A stretch of DNA of 64,000 nt from Halichoerus grypus (GCF_964656455.1 NC_135718.1:48360014-48424013), one strand, 5' to 3'; counted from the first letter of the stretch, positions 1-10,923 are shown. Program-made: numbers and translations. Notes: generated by a model not told the origin, from the sequence alone.

Positions 1-330
1 ATGATCCTTGAAAACGTCAGGCTAAGTGAAAGAAGCCCCTCACCAAGGACCACGCAAAACCACATATTAAATGATTGCACCTACATGAAACATCCAGAAC
101 AGGGGCATCTATGAAGTTAGGAAGTAGGTTCGTGGTTGCCTGGGGCTGGGGGTGCGGTGGGAAGATTGGGTGGTGACTGCCAGTGGGGATGGGATTTCTT
201 TGGGGGTGATGGAAATGTCCTCAAATTGATTGTGGTGATATGCTTGACTCTGAACATTCTAAAAGCCACGAAGTTGTATACCTGAAGTGAGTACATTGCA
301 TGCTGTGTGGGTAATAGCTCAGTAAAGCTG
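1..330 (+). repeat. Ancient L1 (L1M) 3' end fragment
   Basis: The sequence reads like the 3' UTR of old mammalian L1s. It contains GGTTGCCTGGGGCTGGG, a run resembling GGTGATGGAAATGTCCT, and GTATACCTGAAGTGAGTAC near the end. It has no intact ORF and starts at the window edge. The family name is by recognition only. Confidence 0.55.
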
Positions 331-848
331 TTTAAACGAGAGAGCAAGAGGGCGAGTACTAACCCAAGGTCGCAGAACCGGTAGCATCTGCTCCCAGGTC
401 CCAGCTCCCCACCAGCCTCGGCGCACACCTTCCGCTCTCTTAAGGGCGGTCAGCAGGGCCTCTCGGGCCGCTTCTGAAATGAGTGGGCGCCAGGTGTTGG
501 GTGCTTCATATCGTGCCCTCTGCCCACCGGCCCTCAGCCGGAGCAGCATTCTTTAACAAACGGGGTGGCCTCAGATTTCACTTGGAGAAAGGGGCAAAAG
601 GAAAGAAAAGTAAAAGTCTGAAAGCCACTGACCAGAGAAAGTGTTAGGGAGGGATGGCAAAGTGATTAAGAACCTGCGCACTGGCCTTGTGGAAAGCATG
701 TCTTTATTCTGATGCTGTGACGTTCCCAGGCCTCACGGACCCAGAGAGACTACCCCTCCCAGGACTAGGCAAATCCTGGAGATAATAAAGGATTCTCCTG
801 TGAGTGCACTTTTCATATGCTAACCAATTAATTCAGAGCCCAGACTCC
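331..848. other. Intergenic stretch without recognised features
   Basis: I see no gene, splice-flanked exon or clear repeat here. Short ORFs in this stretch have no recognisable protein similarity. It may be degraded repeat or single-copy DNA. Confidence 0.5.
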
Positions 849-857
849 AATCACCTT

Positions 858-1041
858 TTTTTTTTTTTTTAAGATTTTATTTATTTTTGAGAGAGAGAGA
901 GTACAAGCCGGGGGCAGGGCAGAGGGAGAAGCAGACTTCCCGCTGAGCAGGGAGCCCAACGTGGGACTCGATCCCAGGACCCCAGGATCATGACCTGAGC
1001 CGAAGGCAAACGCTTACTGACTGAGCCACCCAGGCGCCCCA
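858..1041 (-). repeat. SINEC (tRNA-Lys SINE), full length, nested in another SINE tail
   Basis: Poly-T, AAGATTTTATTTATTT, a purine-rich middle, and the tRNA-derived head ending CCACCCAGGCGCCCC mark a reverse-strand carnivore SINE. It sits in the T-tail of the shorter SINE to its right. The string CACCTTTTT occurs on both sides of it (about 853 and 1041), as expected of a TSD. Confidence 0.85.
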
Positions 1042-1148
1042 CCTTTTTTTTTTTTTCTAAGTAATCTCTACACCCAGGGTGGGGCTCAAATTTACAACCC
1101 CAAGATCGAGAGTCGCATGCCGCACTGACTGAGCCAGCCAGGCACCCA
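1042..1148 (-). repeat. Short-form SINEC (head only)
   Basis: This is a short reverse-strand SINE: poly-T, then GTAATCTCTACACCCA, then a tRNA-like head ending GAGCCAGCCAGGCACCC. It lacks the CT-rich body of the long form. AATCACCTT at 849-857 and 1149-1157 is a TSD bracketing this SINE plus the younger one inserted in its tail. Confidence 0.8.
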
Positions 1149-1434
1149 AATCACCTTCTTATTAAGCCCTTACACTTGGCCACTATTCCCCTGCCCTAAT
1201 CACACCAGGGCCAGGTACCAGGCAATGAGGGACAGTCCTACACCCCAGAGCCCACTGAAATAATTCAACCGAGCCAATTCCATGCCTGCTTGCTCTGTCT
1301 TGCCCATCCTTCCTGCAGAAACCACAGTAAAGGCTCCTGCCCATGTTTCTCCATTCACATCTGCCTTCTGGTGCTTCCCGGTGTGGCCCTGGGAAGGCAT
1401 GGCCCCTCCTCTTGGGAAGTGTGAGTAACATACT

Positions 1435-1960
1435 CCCTTTCCTTTTTATTGAGGTATAATTGACATATCCCATTATAATAGTTTGAGGCGTACAACATAA
1501 TGTTTCAATATTTGTATATATGCAAAATGATCACCACAGGAAGTTAGCTAACATCTGTCATCGTGCATACAATTTTTTTTTTTACTTGTGATGAAGACTT
1601 TTAAGATCTACTCTCTTAGCAACTTTCCTTTTTTTTTTTTTTTTTTTTTTTTTAAAGATTTTATTTATTTATTTGACAGAGAGAGACACAGTGAGAGAGG
1701 GAACACAAGCAGGGGGAGTGGGAGAGGGAGAAGCAGGCTTCCCGCCAAACAGGGAGCCCGATGTGGGACTCGATCCCAGGACCCTGGGACCATGACCTGA
1801 GCCGAAGGCAGTTGCTTAACAACTGAGCCACCCAGGCGCCCTCTTAGCAACTTTCAAATATGCAATACAGTATTGTGAACAACAGTCACCATGCTGTGCA
1901 CATACTACCTTTTCAATGACAATAATCTCCAGATCTTTTGGCCCCACCATACGTAAGTAC
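1435..1960 (-). repeat. Ancient L1 3' UTR fragment, split by a SINE
   Basis: TTTTATTGAGGTATAATTGA followed by ATGATCACCACAGGAAG-like sequence is the reverse complement of an old L1 tail. The similarity resumes after the SINE at 1628-1840. Confidence 0.55.
1628..1840 (-). repeat. SINEC, full length, perfect 15-bp TSD
   Basis: A complete reverse-strand SINE with a T-tail of more than 25 bases. The target-site duplication CTCTTAGCAACTTTC is identical at 1613-1627 and 1841-1855, which fixes both boundaries and points to a relatively recent insertion. Confidence 0.95.
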
Positions 1961-2004
1961 AAATAAGGGTTGAAGGCAGGCCCCATTCTGCTCTAAGTTT
2001 GCCT

Positions 2005-2080
2005 TGGCCCCTGTGACCCCAGGCAGACTCCTCCACCTCTGTGCTTCCCTTTCCTCATCCATAAACCCAGGTTATCAGCT
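2005..2080 (+). repeat. MIR fragment
   Basis: CTGTGCTTCCCTTTCCTCATCCATAAA resembles the conserved MIR core (in chunks: tgtgcttccctttcctcatc, then cataaa). It is short and diverged. Confidence 0.45.
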
Positions 2081-2203
2081 TATTTATTTATTATTTAAAG
2101 ATTTTATGTTGAAGTAATCTCTACACCCAACGTGGGGCTCGAACCCACAACCCCAAGATCAAGGGTGACATGCTCCACTGACTGAGCCAGCCAGGCACCC
2201 CGC
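2081..2203 (-). repeat. Short-form SINEC
   Basis: AAAGATTTTATGTTGAAGTA, ATCTCTACACCCAACG and a tRNA-like head ending GAGCCAGCCAGGCACCCC identify a head-only reverse-strand SINE. No clear TSD was found, which fits an older copy. Confidence 0.8.
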
Positions 2204-2331
2204 AAGTGTTATATTTATCATCGATTGTGGCTTGCACAAGAGGGCTGTGTCTAGGGCCCAAGTGGGCACACTATTCCAGCACTTGCCCTGCTTTTCAAGC
2301 TACGGATATGCCCAGAAGAACACGCATCTTT

Positions 2332-2524
2332 TTTTTTTTTAAATTTTATTTATGCATTTATTTATTTATTTGACAGAGCACAAGCAGGGGGAGCTGCAGA
2401 GGGAGAGGGAGAAGAAGGCTCCCCGCTGAGCAGGGAGCCCGATGCGGGGCTCGATCCCAGGACCCCAGGATCATAACCTGAGCCAAAGGCAGACGCTTAA
2501 CCGACTGAGCCATTCGGGTGCCCC
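2332..2524 (-). repeat. SINEC, full length
   Basis: A reverse-strand long-form SINE. The head ends GAGCCATTCGGGTGCCCC, so it has diverged. Flanks AACACGCATCTTTT (left) and AACGAGCATCTTTT (right) look like an imperfect TSD. Confidence 0.88.
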
Positions 2525-2539
2525 AATAACGAGCATCTT

Positions 2540-2790
2540 TTATTTTTTTTAATTTTATTTTATTATGTTATGTTAATCACCATACATTACATCATTAGTT
2601 TTTGATGTAGTGTTCCATGATTCATCGTTTGTGTATAACACCCAGTGCTCGTTACAACACGTGCCCTCTTTAATACCCATCACCAGGCTAACCCATCCCC
2701 CCACCCCCCTCCCCTCTAGAACCCTCAGTTTGTTTCTCAGGGTCCATAGTCTTTCATGGTTCATCTCCCCCTCCGATAAGGATGAGTATC
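2540..2790 (-). repeat. Carnivore L1 3' end, 5'-truncated
   Basis: Phrases TAATCACCATACATTACATC, GTTCCATGATTCATCG and CACCCAGTGCTCGTTAC are characteristic of carnivore-lineage L1 3' UTRs read in reverse. The copy is only about 250 bp, so it is heavily 5'-truncated and non-coding. A related, still shorter copy lies at 57367-57499. Confidence 0.7.
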
Positions 2791-3059
2791 TTTTAATGCG
2801 TAAAAAGACCCCAGTGGGCCAGCAGTGGCCCTCAGCCCCTTCATGGGGCTAATGCCAGGACTAAAACAGGTAAGATTTGTGGAGTACCTAGAACAGCACC
2901 TAGCACTCCAGAAATAGTGTCGTTGTGGTCTCCAGAAGGTGAGACAGGCTTCCTAGATACCGTGACAGTGTCAAAGAAGATTTCCATTCATTTTTGCTAC
3001 GGCGGGGGGGTCAGGCCGTGGGTGTACTTAAGCCAATGTCATTTAAATCTCAGAGGAAG

Positions 3060-3830
3060 AAGAACCGAGCTAACACCCAGACTACAAAGGAATAGATACT
3101 TGTATACCCACATTCATAGCAGCTTCATTCACAACAGCTAAAAGGGGGCATCAGTCCAAGCGTCCCCTGATGGATGAATGGATAAACAAAATGTGGTACA
3201 TACATACAATGGAATATTATTCAGGCTTAAAAAGGAAAGAAATTCTGACACTTGTGGCAGCATGGATGAACCTTGAGGACATCGTGCTGAGGGAAATAAG
3301 CCCATCACAAAAAGACAAACACTGGGCCACGCGGGTGGCTCAGTCAGTTGGGCGCCCGACTCGTGGTTTCAGCTCAGATCATGATCTCAGGGTCCTGGGA
3401 TGGAGCCCCATGTCGGACTCCACGCTCAGCAGGGAGTCTGCCTAAAGATTCTCTCCCTCTGCCCCTCCACCCACTCTCTCGCTCGCTCGCTCTCTCTCTA
3501 ATAAATAAATAAATAAATCTTAAAAAAAAAAAAAAAAGACAAATTATGATGTCAATGATATGAGCTGCCTAGAGGAGTCAAATCCACAGAGCCAGAAAGC
3601 GGAACGGTGGGTGCCAGGAGTTGAAGGGAGGGGGGAATGGAGAATTGTTGTTTAATGGGGACAGAGTTTCAGTTTCACAGGGTGAGAAAGTTCTGGAGAT
3701 GGATGGTGTTGATGGTCCTACAACAACGGGAGTATACTGAGTGCCACTGAACTGTCCACTTAACCATGGTTAAAATGACCAATTTTATGTTATGTATATT
3801 TTACCACAATTTTTATTTAAAGGCACAGCC
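3060..3830 (+). repeat. L1M 3' end, interrupted by a SINE
   Basis: TGGATGAATGGATAAACAAA, CAATGGAATATTATTCAGGC and, after the SINE, GGTTAAAATGACCAATTTTA plus a terminal TATGTATATTTTACCACAAT are textbook old-L1 3' end phrases in sense orientation. Only ORF2's extreme 3' end and the UTR remain. Confidence 0.85.
3323..3532 (+). repeat. SINEC, full length, inside L1
   Basis: A forward SINE starting near GGGCCACGCGGGTGGCTCAG and ending in (AAAT)n and poly-A. The TSD AAAAAGACAAA occurs at 3309-3319 and 3533-3543 and splits the L1 similarity cleanly. Confidence 0.93.
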
Positions 3831-4960
3831 AAGTCATACTTTCCAACAAACCCATGCGCATGGGAGTCATTACTGTTGCCTCTCTTGTCCTATAGGAAAG
3901 CTGCTCAGAGCAGTGGGAAGCCATCTTTCAAGTGTTTCTCCGCCAGTGAGGTGGAGATACTTGTTGGGGTTCCTCGGGACCCTCGGATGCTGAGTGCTAG
4001 GTCTATGAGATGCCTGGAACATGAGGTTCCCTGCCACACCAGCTATTGTGTTGTTTATTGTATTTTTATTTTAATTCTGGTATAGTTAACCTACAGGGCT
4101 GTATTAGTACCAGCTATTTTAATTTAATTACATGCACACATATTCATGGGTGCATATTTGCTAATGTGATAGGAGAAAATGCTATCTCTTTCGTTTGTGT
4201 TTGTTTTCTCCTAAGGGTCAACTGTGTGTTGACTCTTGGTGTTCCTCGTTCACGAGAGGCCTGCTCTTAACGCTGCAAGAGCAACCAGGAGGGCAAGCGT
4301 GCTCCCTTTGCTTTCTGGTCTCCCTGGCACGTCAAGCGTCATTGCCCTGTTTTTGATAATTCGCTGGTCTTTGGCATCAGGTGTATCAGTCAGAATTCCT
4401 AGTGACAAGCAGTAGAAACCAAATCCAGCTAAGGATGTGGAAAAGTTTTGTTTTGTTTGTTTTTGGAAACCTATCGGGCAGCTCACAGAATCATCACGAA
4501 GGCTGGAAAGGTGGTGAAGGGCTTCGCAATGAGAAGAAAGGCAAAACCCAAGGGCAAACAGCAGCAGAGAACCAGCCGGGGTCATCCCCATCCCCTGCGT
4601 GGCCTGGGACACTGTGCTAGCGGGCCCCTGCTGCTAAACTATGACTCCATTCTCCCTTTGCAGGGCATCCAGCTGACCACACGGGCCACCAGAGACCAAG
4701 GGCAGGGAGAGTAAGGATCTGTCATTCCTGTCCTGGGGAATGGGACGCAAGGAAAGGTCTTCACTCAATGGAGGAAGGAGAGATTTAGATGCTGGGCTGT
4801 CCAAAAGATGAGGCCCACCAGGTACTTAAGAGGGTATAAAGCATCTTTGTGTTCACAAAAGTAACAATCCACAGCCACTGTTGATCAAGTTTTGCTTATC
4901 AGGTTTGGTTTATTGGGTTATGTAGCAAGAACCCCACTGAACATATTAAATGCTGTCCTT
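3831..4960. other. Intergenic, mostly unassigned
   Basis: No gene is recognised. About 4040-4130 (TTAATTCTGGTATAGTTAAC) resembles a reverse L1 tail. About 4380-4640 (GTGACAAGCAGTAGAAACC) resembles a mammalian interspersed repeat that I cannot name. Its 88-aa ORF has no recognised similarity. Confidence 0.4.
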
Positions 4961-4964
4961 AAAT

Positions 4965-5075
4965 CTTCAAATGATCCTCTGAGGTTGGTATACTCTCCCT
5001 GTTTTTGTAAATGAGAAAACCACCGAGGACCAGAGTGGTTCTATCACTTTCCCAGGCCACACTGGGATTTTGCAG
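4965..5075 (-). repeat. MIR fragment
   Basis: TGAGGTTGGTATACTCTCCC, then AAATGAGAAAACCACCGAGG and TTTCCCAGGCCACACTGGGA, match the reverse MIR core (allele of gagact-gaggc / aggtcacac). Diverged. Confidence 0.5.
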
Positions 5076-5499
5076 GGGAGGGGGTTCTTCATGTTCTCTG
5101 AGTTAGTGAGGGAAAAAAAAGGTATAAAATGTATATTTAGGAAGATATTTTATACTCCTGGTTCCTGGTGTGATGGACTAGCTGGAATCACGTTTATCCT
5201 TCCCTGACCCGATGTGAGCAACTACAGAGGTTGGACAAAATACATTAACACGACTCTTCACCTACGTGAGACGTCAACATGGGCGGGGCTGTGATCATGA
5301 AGAGAATGTTTACCTCAGCGTTCGCCTTGAGAACATCTTCTAAACTGTGGAAAATCGTGTGCAAGGAGACCGCGGCAGTCTTACTCAGCGGGAAAAGCAG
5401 ATCGGGGTGCAAGGCTGCCAAGGTGGGGGTGGGGTGGGGGTCGGGAGGAAATGCAGAAAAGGAACCCCCAAAAATCTACATGAAAATCCCCCTTGAGGG

Positions 5500-5665
5500 C
5501 ACAGGAAGTTTTCTGAGGGGATGGGAATATTCTATTTTGGTTGTGATGAAGATTACAGACCTGTTTACACTTGTCAAAATGGTACTCTTAAAAAAAGTGG
5601 TACTCTTAAAATTAGTGAATGTTATTGTAAGTAAATCAGTATATTGTATTTTAAACCAGCAGAGT
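5500..5665 (+). repeat. Old L1 3' tail fragment
   Basis: GGGGATGGGAATATTCTATT, TTTACACTTGTCAAAATGGT and TGTAAGTAAATCAGTATATT resemble old L1 3' UTR phrases. It contains a local duplication of GGTACTCTTAAA (about 5581 and 5600). Confidence 0.45.
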
Positions 5666-6802
5666 TGATTATTTGAAAATCCCCTCTGAGGCTTGGCTGA
5701 CCCGTAAACCACCCCGCAATAGCACCAGACTTGGGGACGGAGCAGAGAACAGCTGAGGGGGGCTTTCAGAGGCTGCCCAGCGCTGGGAGAATTGGAGTCT
5801 GGCCCCAGCCACAGTGGACTGACCTTGGCAAAGACCTGAGGGGTCTGGGCGTTAGGAATGGGAATGGAGCCGGCAACACAATTACTCAACTTTGGAAGCT
5901 GGGAAAGTCACGAGTGGCAACAAATTTAGCAGGTCCGAGACAGCCGAATCCTAAAATCAGCAGGGGGAGAATCGAAAGGCAACTAGATTTACTACACGGC
6001 ATCTCCGAAAGGCTCAGAAGTTGGTGGCACCAGCACTAGCCGTGAAGTTCAGGCTAAGAACAAGAGAACTGTTTGGAAATTTACAAAGAAATTACACCCC
6101 AAATACTCACTCCTATTCTCCCATCTAAACATTGCATAAAACTGAAAGTTTATTCTCAGGAGAAAGTAAACCAGAGGGTCTCCAGATTAGAAGATATTGG
6201 GCTAAGCTAGTCATGGGGCTCCGTAGTTAAAGGGTGGTATCGAGCAAGTATGGACAAAGTGTGGAGCCCCAGCCTACGTTATTCATGTGGCTCCCAGGAC
6301 CCTGCAACTCCAGGTGACCCATGGAAGCCTACTTTGGGGAATCTGACTAGCCCAAGAAAAAAGCCCTAAGGAGATGCCAACACCAGGCGTTCATCAATGA
6401 TATGGCTCAGTCAGATCCCCCGCAGAAAAGTGCCCAGCCAAAAAGCTCCAGCCACGCGCTCAGAGTTTCCAATTGGCTTTTTAGTGCCCTCACTCAGATA
6501 ACCAGTGTTACCAGTCATCTGATGAAAGCCTCTGCCATGAAAGGCAGACACTCACTAAACATAAGCAGAGAAAAAAAGTTAGAGAAAACAGTTTATGCAT
6601 GAAGAACAATTTTAAAAATAAAATTTAAAAAATCTATCATGAATATAGAGAGATTTTAAAAATATAATGCATTGTTGAAACAAGAACACAATACTATTAA
6701 CTATACATATATGGACATATTTTATATAGATAGTAGATACATATACATACAAAACTAAAACAAAAACACAATTTTATTGTTTTTTTAATAAGGGAGCATT
6801 CA

Positions 6803-7011
6803 GGGGCACCTGGGTGGATCAGTCAGTTAAGTGTCAGACTCTTGGTTTCCGCTTAGGTCATGATCTCAGAATCCTGAGATCAAGCCCTGTGTCCCTTCTA
6901 CCCTGGGCTTGGAGCCAGCTTGGGATTCACTCTCTCCCTCTGCCTCTCCCCCCCATCCCAGCTTGTACACTTTCTCTCTAAAAACAAACAAACAAATAAA
7001 TAAATATAAAA
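6803..7011 (+). repeat. SINEC, forward
   Basis: Head GGGGCACCTGGGTGGATCAG with a CT-rich middle and (AAAC/AAAT)n tail. Flanks AGGGAGCATTCA (6791-6802) and AGGGACCATTCA (7012-7023) form a TSD with one mismatch. Confidence 0.93.
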
Positions 7012-7041
7012 AGGGACCATTCAAAGGGGAAAGGAACTCTT

Positions 7042-7263
7042 TTTTTTTTTTAAAGATTTTATTTATTTTTCTTAAAGAGAAAGAGAGCATGGGTGCGCAA
7101 GTGGGGAGAGGGGGCAGAGGGGGAGGGGTACTGAGAATCCTAAACAGGCTCCATGTCCAGTGCAGAGTCTTACATGGGGCTCAATCTCAGGATCTGAGAT
7201 CATGACCTGAGCTAGAATCAAGACTCTGATGCTTAACCAACTGAGCCACCCAGGCGCCCCCAA
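7042..7263 (-). repeat. SINEC, reverse
   Basis: T-tail, AAAGATTTTATTTATTT and a head ending CCACCCAGGCGCCCC. The TSD AAAGGAACTCTT is identical at 7030-7041 and 7264-7275. It lies only 30 bp from the forward SINE on its left, so the two form an inverted pair. Confidence 0.94.
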
Positions 7264-7683
7264 AAAGGAACTCTTAAAATTAAAAATATCATGCCTTGCA
7301 ATAAATCCTGCATTTATTACCAGTTAGAGCAGGGATGGATCAGAGTTTATGTAAAATTTTTCCTAATATATTAAAGCAGTCATTTTTCTTGTAAAAAACT
7401 TTTTTAAATACCAGAAATAAAAAACTCAATAGAAGGATTGGAAGATAAAGGTGAGGAAATCTCCCCCAAAAGTAGTACAAAACCACAGACAGGGGAAATT
7501 GAAGGGAAGAGACAAGAAAATTAGAGGGCTAATCCAGGAGGCCCCTCCCCCTCTGAGCAACAGGACTTCCAGAAAAGCAAAAACAGAGAAAATGAAGTGG
7601 AGGGAGTGATCAAAAAAATGCTTGAAGGAATTTTTCCCAAACATGAAGGACATGGACATCCAGATTAAAAGGGCCCACGGAGG

Positions 7684-7800
7684 GGTTCCTGGATGGCTCA
7701 GTTGGTGAAGCATGCAACTTTTGATCTTGGGTTGTGTGTTTGAGCCCCACATTGGGTGTAGAGATTATTTAAAAATAAAATCTTTAAATAAATAAATAAA
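7684..7800 (+). repeat. Short-form SINEC, forward
   Basis: GGGTTCCTGGATGGCTCAGT through AGCCCCACATTGGGTGTAGA, then (AAAT)n. This is the head-only form. Flanks AGGGCCCAC and AAGCCCACT are a decayed TSD. Confidence 0.82.
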
Positions 7801-7942
7801 TAAGCCCACTGAATACCTGACACAATGGATGATAACAGACTCACATCACGAAAAATCATCATAATTCAGAACACAGAAGACAAAAAGAAGGTTCTGCAAA
7901 TTTTCAAAGGGTTGGGGGAACAGATCAGAAATAATGGCTTGA

Positions 7943-8149
7943 GGGCGCCTGGGTGGCTCAGTTGGTTAAGCGACTGCTTTCGGCTCAGGTCATGATCCCA
8001 GAGTCCTAGGATCAAGCCCCGCATCACATCGTCGGGCTCCCTGCTCAGTGGGGAGTCTGCTTCTCCCTCTCCCTCTGCCTGCCCCTCACACTGCTTGTGC
8101 TCTCTCTCTTTCTCTCTCTGTCACAGAAATAAATAAAATCTTAAAAAAA
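7943..8149 (+). repeat. SINEC, forward, first of two at one site
   Basis: Full-length SINE beginning GGGCGCCTGGGTGGCTCAGT. Its left TSD copy is AGAAATAATGGCTTGA (7927-7942). The matching right copy (AGAAATAATGGCCTGA at 8363-8378) lies beyond a second SINE that landed inside it. Confidence 0.95.
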
Positions 8150-8160
8150 AGAAATAATGG

Positions 8161-8362
8161 GGGCGCCTGGGTGGCTCAGTCGTTAGGCGTCTGCCTTCGG
8201 CTCAGGTCATGATCCCGGGGTCCTGGGATTGGGCCCCGCATCGGGCTCCCTGCTCAGCGGGAAGCCTGCTTCTCCCTCTCCCACTCCCCCTGCTTGTGTT
8301 CCCTCTCTCGCTGTGTCTCTCTCTGTCAAATGAGCAAAATCTTTAAAAAAAAAAAAGAAAAA
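8161..8362 (+). repeat. SINEC, forward, second insertion at the same site
   Basis: Full-length SINE directly abutting the first, with AGAAATAATGG at 8150-8160 and 8363-8373. Its body has the CACTCCCCCTGCTTGTGTTC form, unlike the first copy, so this is a separate insertion rather than a tandem duplication. Confidence 0.95.
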
Positions 8363-8518
8363 AGAAATAATGGCCTGAATGTCTCAAAAGAAACACTGGA
8401 AGTTAGAAGACACTTACGCAATGTTTTCAAAATTCTAAAGGTAAGTTAACCCCAACTTAAAATTTTTATATCCATCCAAATTATCAATCAGGTTTGAAAG
8501 TAGAAAAAGACAATTTTC

Positions 8519-8723
8519 GGGCGCCTGGGTGGCTCAGTTGGTTGGGCGACTGCCTTCGGCTCAGGTCATGATCCTGGAGTCCCTGGATCGAGTCCCGCAT
8601 CGGGCTCCCTGCTCGGCGGGGAGTCTGCTTCTCCCTCTGACCCTCCCCCCTCTCATGTGCTTGCTCTCTCTCATTCTCTCTCTCTCAAATAAATAAATAA
8701 AAAATCTTTAAAAAAAAAAAAAA
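8519..8723 (+). repeat. SINEC, forward, perfect 17-bp TSD
   Basis: AGAAAAAGACAATTTTC is identical at 8502-8518 and 8724-8740. Full-length head, CT-rich body and (AAAT)n tail. Confidence 0.96.
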
Positions 8724-8847
8724 AGAAAAAGACAATTTTCAGTCATTTAAGACAAAAAAAAGTTGTTTTCATGGACTTAGGAGGCTGCTGGAGGATGTGT
8801 CACCAGAATAAGGCCGTAAACCAAGCAAAAGACAGACAGCAAGGGGT

Positions 8848-8956
8848 GGGCACCTGGCTGACTCGGTCGGTGGAGCATGTGTGACTCTTGATCTCAGGGT
8901 CGTAAGTTCAAGCTCCACATTGGGCCTAGATATTGCTTTTTTTAAAGAAAAAAAAA
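8848..8956 (+). repeat. Short-form SINEC, forward
   Basis: GGTGGGCACCTGGCTGACTC through AGCTCCACATTGGGCCTAGA, then T-rich and A-rich tails. Head-only form, diverged; no TSD recognised. Confidence 0.75.
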
Positions 8957-9640
8957 AAAAAGGAGAAGGAGAAAAGAGAGAGCACAGGAAGCAGGAATCT
9001 GACCCAGGCTGAAGTGCAGAGAATCCCGCAGGATACCTCTGAAGGCAGACTGACTGCAGGAGGAGGGCAACGTAATGGGCCCAGAAGACAAGGAGCCCCA
9101 GTCAGACGAGGTCACAAAACCCCAAGAGAGGGTTCATTAAGGAAATGAAATTGGTAGAATATCATCTGAGTGTAGTGAGGGGAGATTTCAACAACTGAGA
9201 GAGTTTGGCACGGAGTACAAAGAAAACGAAGCAAATGGAGGAGGGGGGATAATCAGTCACTCTGGGGGAACTAAAAACCTTGTGCATGAAAAGGGAAGTC
9301 CTCACAGTCCATCCATAGCTTAGAGTAGAACCCCAGGGGAATCATGTTTACCTGGTGCCCATGCTCCCAGGACACACTGCTGCTCTAACCAAATTACTAT
9401 ATGGCGACGTTGGAAGGATGGGGACTTAATGGGTTGTTGGGGTGAGAATGAGCCGTAACAATTGAAGGTGGACATCTCTGATGAGGGAGAAGCCTCTTTT
9501 TCATAAGTCTTGCACCGCTATTTGATTCTTTGAGCTATGTGGATGAATAACTTTACTAGAAATCAAAACCTTGCCGTGATTTCTATCTTAGAACATACAA
9601 GCGGAGGCAGGCGGACACAGGAAGCAATGCTAAGATATAA

Positions 9641-10840
9641 ATGAAGACTCCAGGATCCTAGAAGAAAACTTTAGTTGCAGACAGGGAAGGAAAGAGTACC
9701 TACGGGTATAAAAGGAACAATGGTACTTCCAGAAACAGGCGCAGGATGATAGTGAGACCTCCTTAGACTCATCCAGGAAACTGGCACAAATAAAGTAACC
9801 TTTGAACCTGACCTTCAGGATGTGGCCCTGTTCTCCAGACGACATGGCACTGGATGGAACGCAGAGCAGCCATGGCTCCCCACCCTTTCCTCTGCTCCCC
9901 TCCATCCTCTGCTCCACCCTCTAGCCTCTGTTCCTGCCCCTCAAGACTCCTGCCTGGAGGTGTTGACCTGTGCTCAGGCTTGCAGAGATCAAGCTGGCTA
10001 CGGAGATAGGATGCGCTTCAGAGCCAGCAGACAAACCTGGCTTCACTTGTGCCCTCCCACGCCCACCCCCCACATCCTCTGACTCCAGTCACGGTCCTGT
10101 CTGCAGTATGTGGGCAGACCGCTCAGCAGACCCACCTGCACAGCTTCCCCAGACATCCCACGCTCAGACGGTGGTGCCGGGAGTAAAGCTGCAGAGAAAG
10201 GGAAGGTATTAGGGAGAATTAAGGTGAGGAAGTGACTCAGCCCAGCATAAGCCTACAGGCACCCAGAGGAGTTCTCAAGAGCAGGGGCGGCTGCTGGTTT
10301 GGGCTTTCAAGTCAGCTTGGGAGTGTCCCTGAAATGTGACTCCTCTCTGCCCCCCTGAGCCCTGGGGTGGGGGTGGGGGGCTGGGCTCCTGCCCTTACCC
10401 TTCCCCGGGCCCCCAGAGAATCCCTGGTGGGCTGGGGGTCCTTGGATTTTTACAAGGCCGCTGGTTTCTTTTCTCCTGGATTTGTTTGCCTTGTGCAGAG
10501 TGGAGCCAGGTTGGGGAAGTGACTCTGAGGAGAAACTGCCTCTCCCCCCCACCTCCAGGAGCTGCTCACCGAGAGGACTGAGGGTGGGCCTTGGGCCTGG
10601 CAGGCAGAAGCCAACCTCTCGGGGCTCAGGGCAAAGCCACCACTGTATGGAGAATGTGCAGTCTTACTGCCAAACAATCCAAATTCAAACTCTTGAGCTC
10701 AGAAAAGACACGAGACTATCGGATACTATTTCTTCATCAAACAAACGCTGGGAAACAAAACTACCTCATCCATTTGTGGTTGAATCATTCACTCCATAAA
10801 TACTCTGATATGCCAGGGTCTGGGCTCATTTAGCAAGAAT
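9641..10840. other. Intergenic, apparently single-copy
   Basis: No gene or clear repeat recognised. Overlapping ORFs in both directions at 10300-10680 reflect local GC richness, not coding evidence. Confidence 0.45.
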
Positions 10841-10923
10841 TCTATAAAGTAAACCACCTCACACCCATTAGGATGGCTTCTATTAAAAACAAGTGTTGGC
10901 AAAGATGTGATCCAGCAATTTCT

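Larger units (their letters stand above)
5690..9640 (+). repeat. Ancient L1M 5' region (5' UTR), riddled with SINEs
   Basis: Several blocks are familiar from ancient L1 5' regions: GGCTCCCAGGACCCTGCAAC (6291), GGGGAATCTGACTAGCCCAA (6337), CATGAAAGGCAGACACTCAC (6536), AAAATCATCATAATTCAGAA (7851), ACACTGGAAGTTAGAAGACA and CTGGAGGATGTGTCACCAGA. Order and sense orientation are consistent across seven inserted SINEs, so this looks like one old element about 2.5 kb long before the insertions. No ORF1 protein is intact. The subfamily is unassigned and the boundaries are approximate. Confidence 0.55.

Noticed and set aside
4448..4714. 88-aa basic ORF (K/R/Q-rich)
   Set aside because: It resembles no ribosomal or nuclear protein I know when read closely, overlaps repeat-like sequence, and has no exon context.
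8161..8235. tRNA-like sequence at SINE heads
   Set aside because: The SINE heads derive from tRNA-Lys but have decayed stems and lead directly into SINE bodies. None is a functional tRNA gene.
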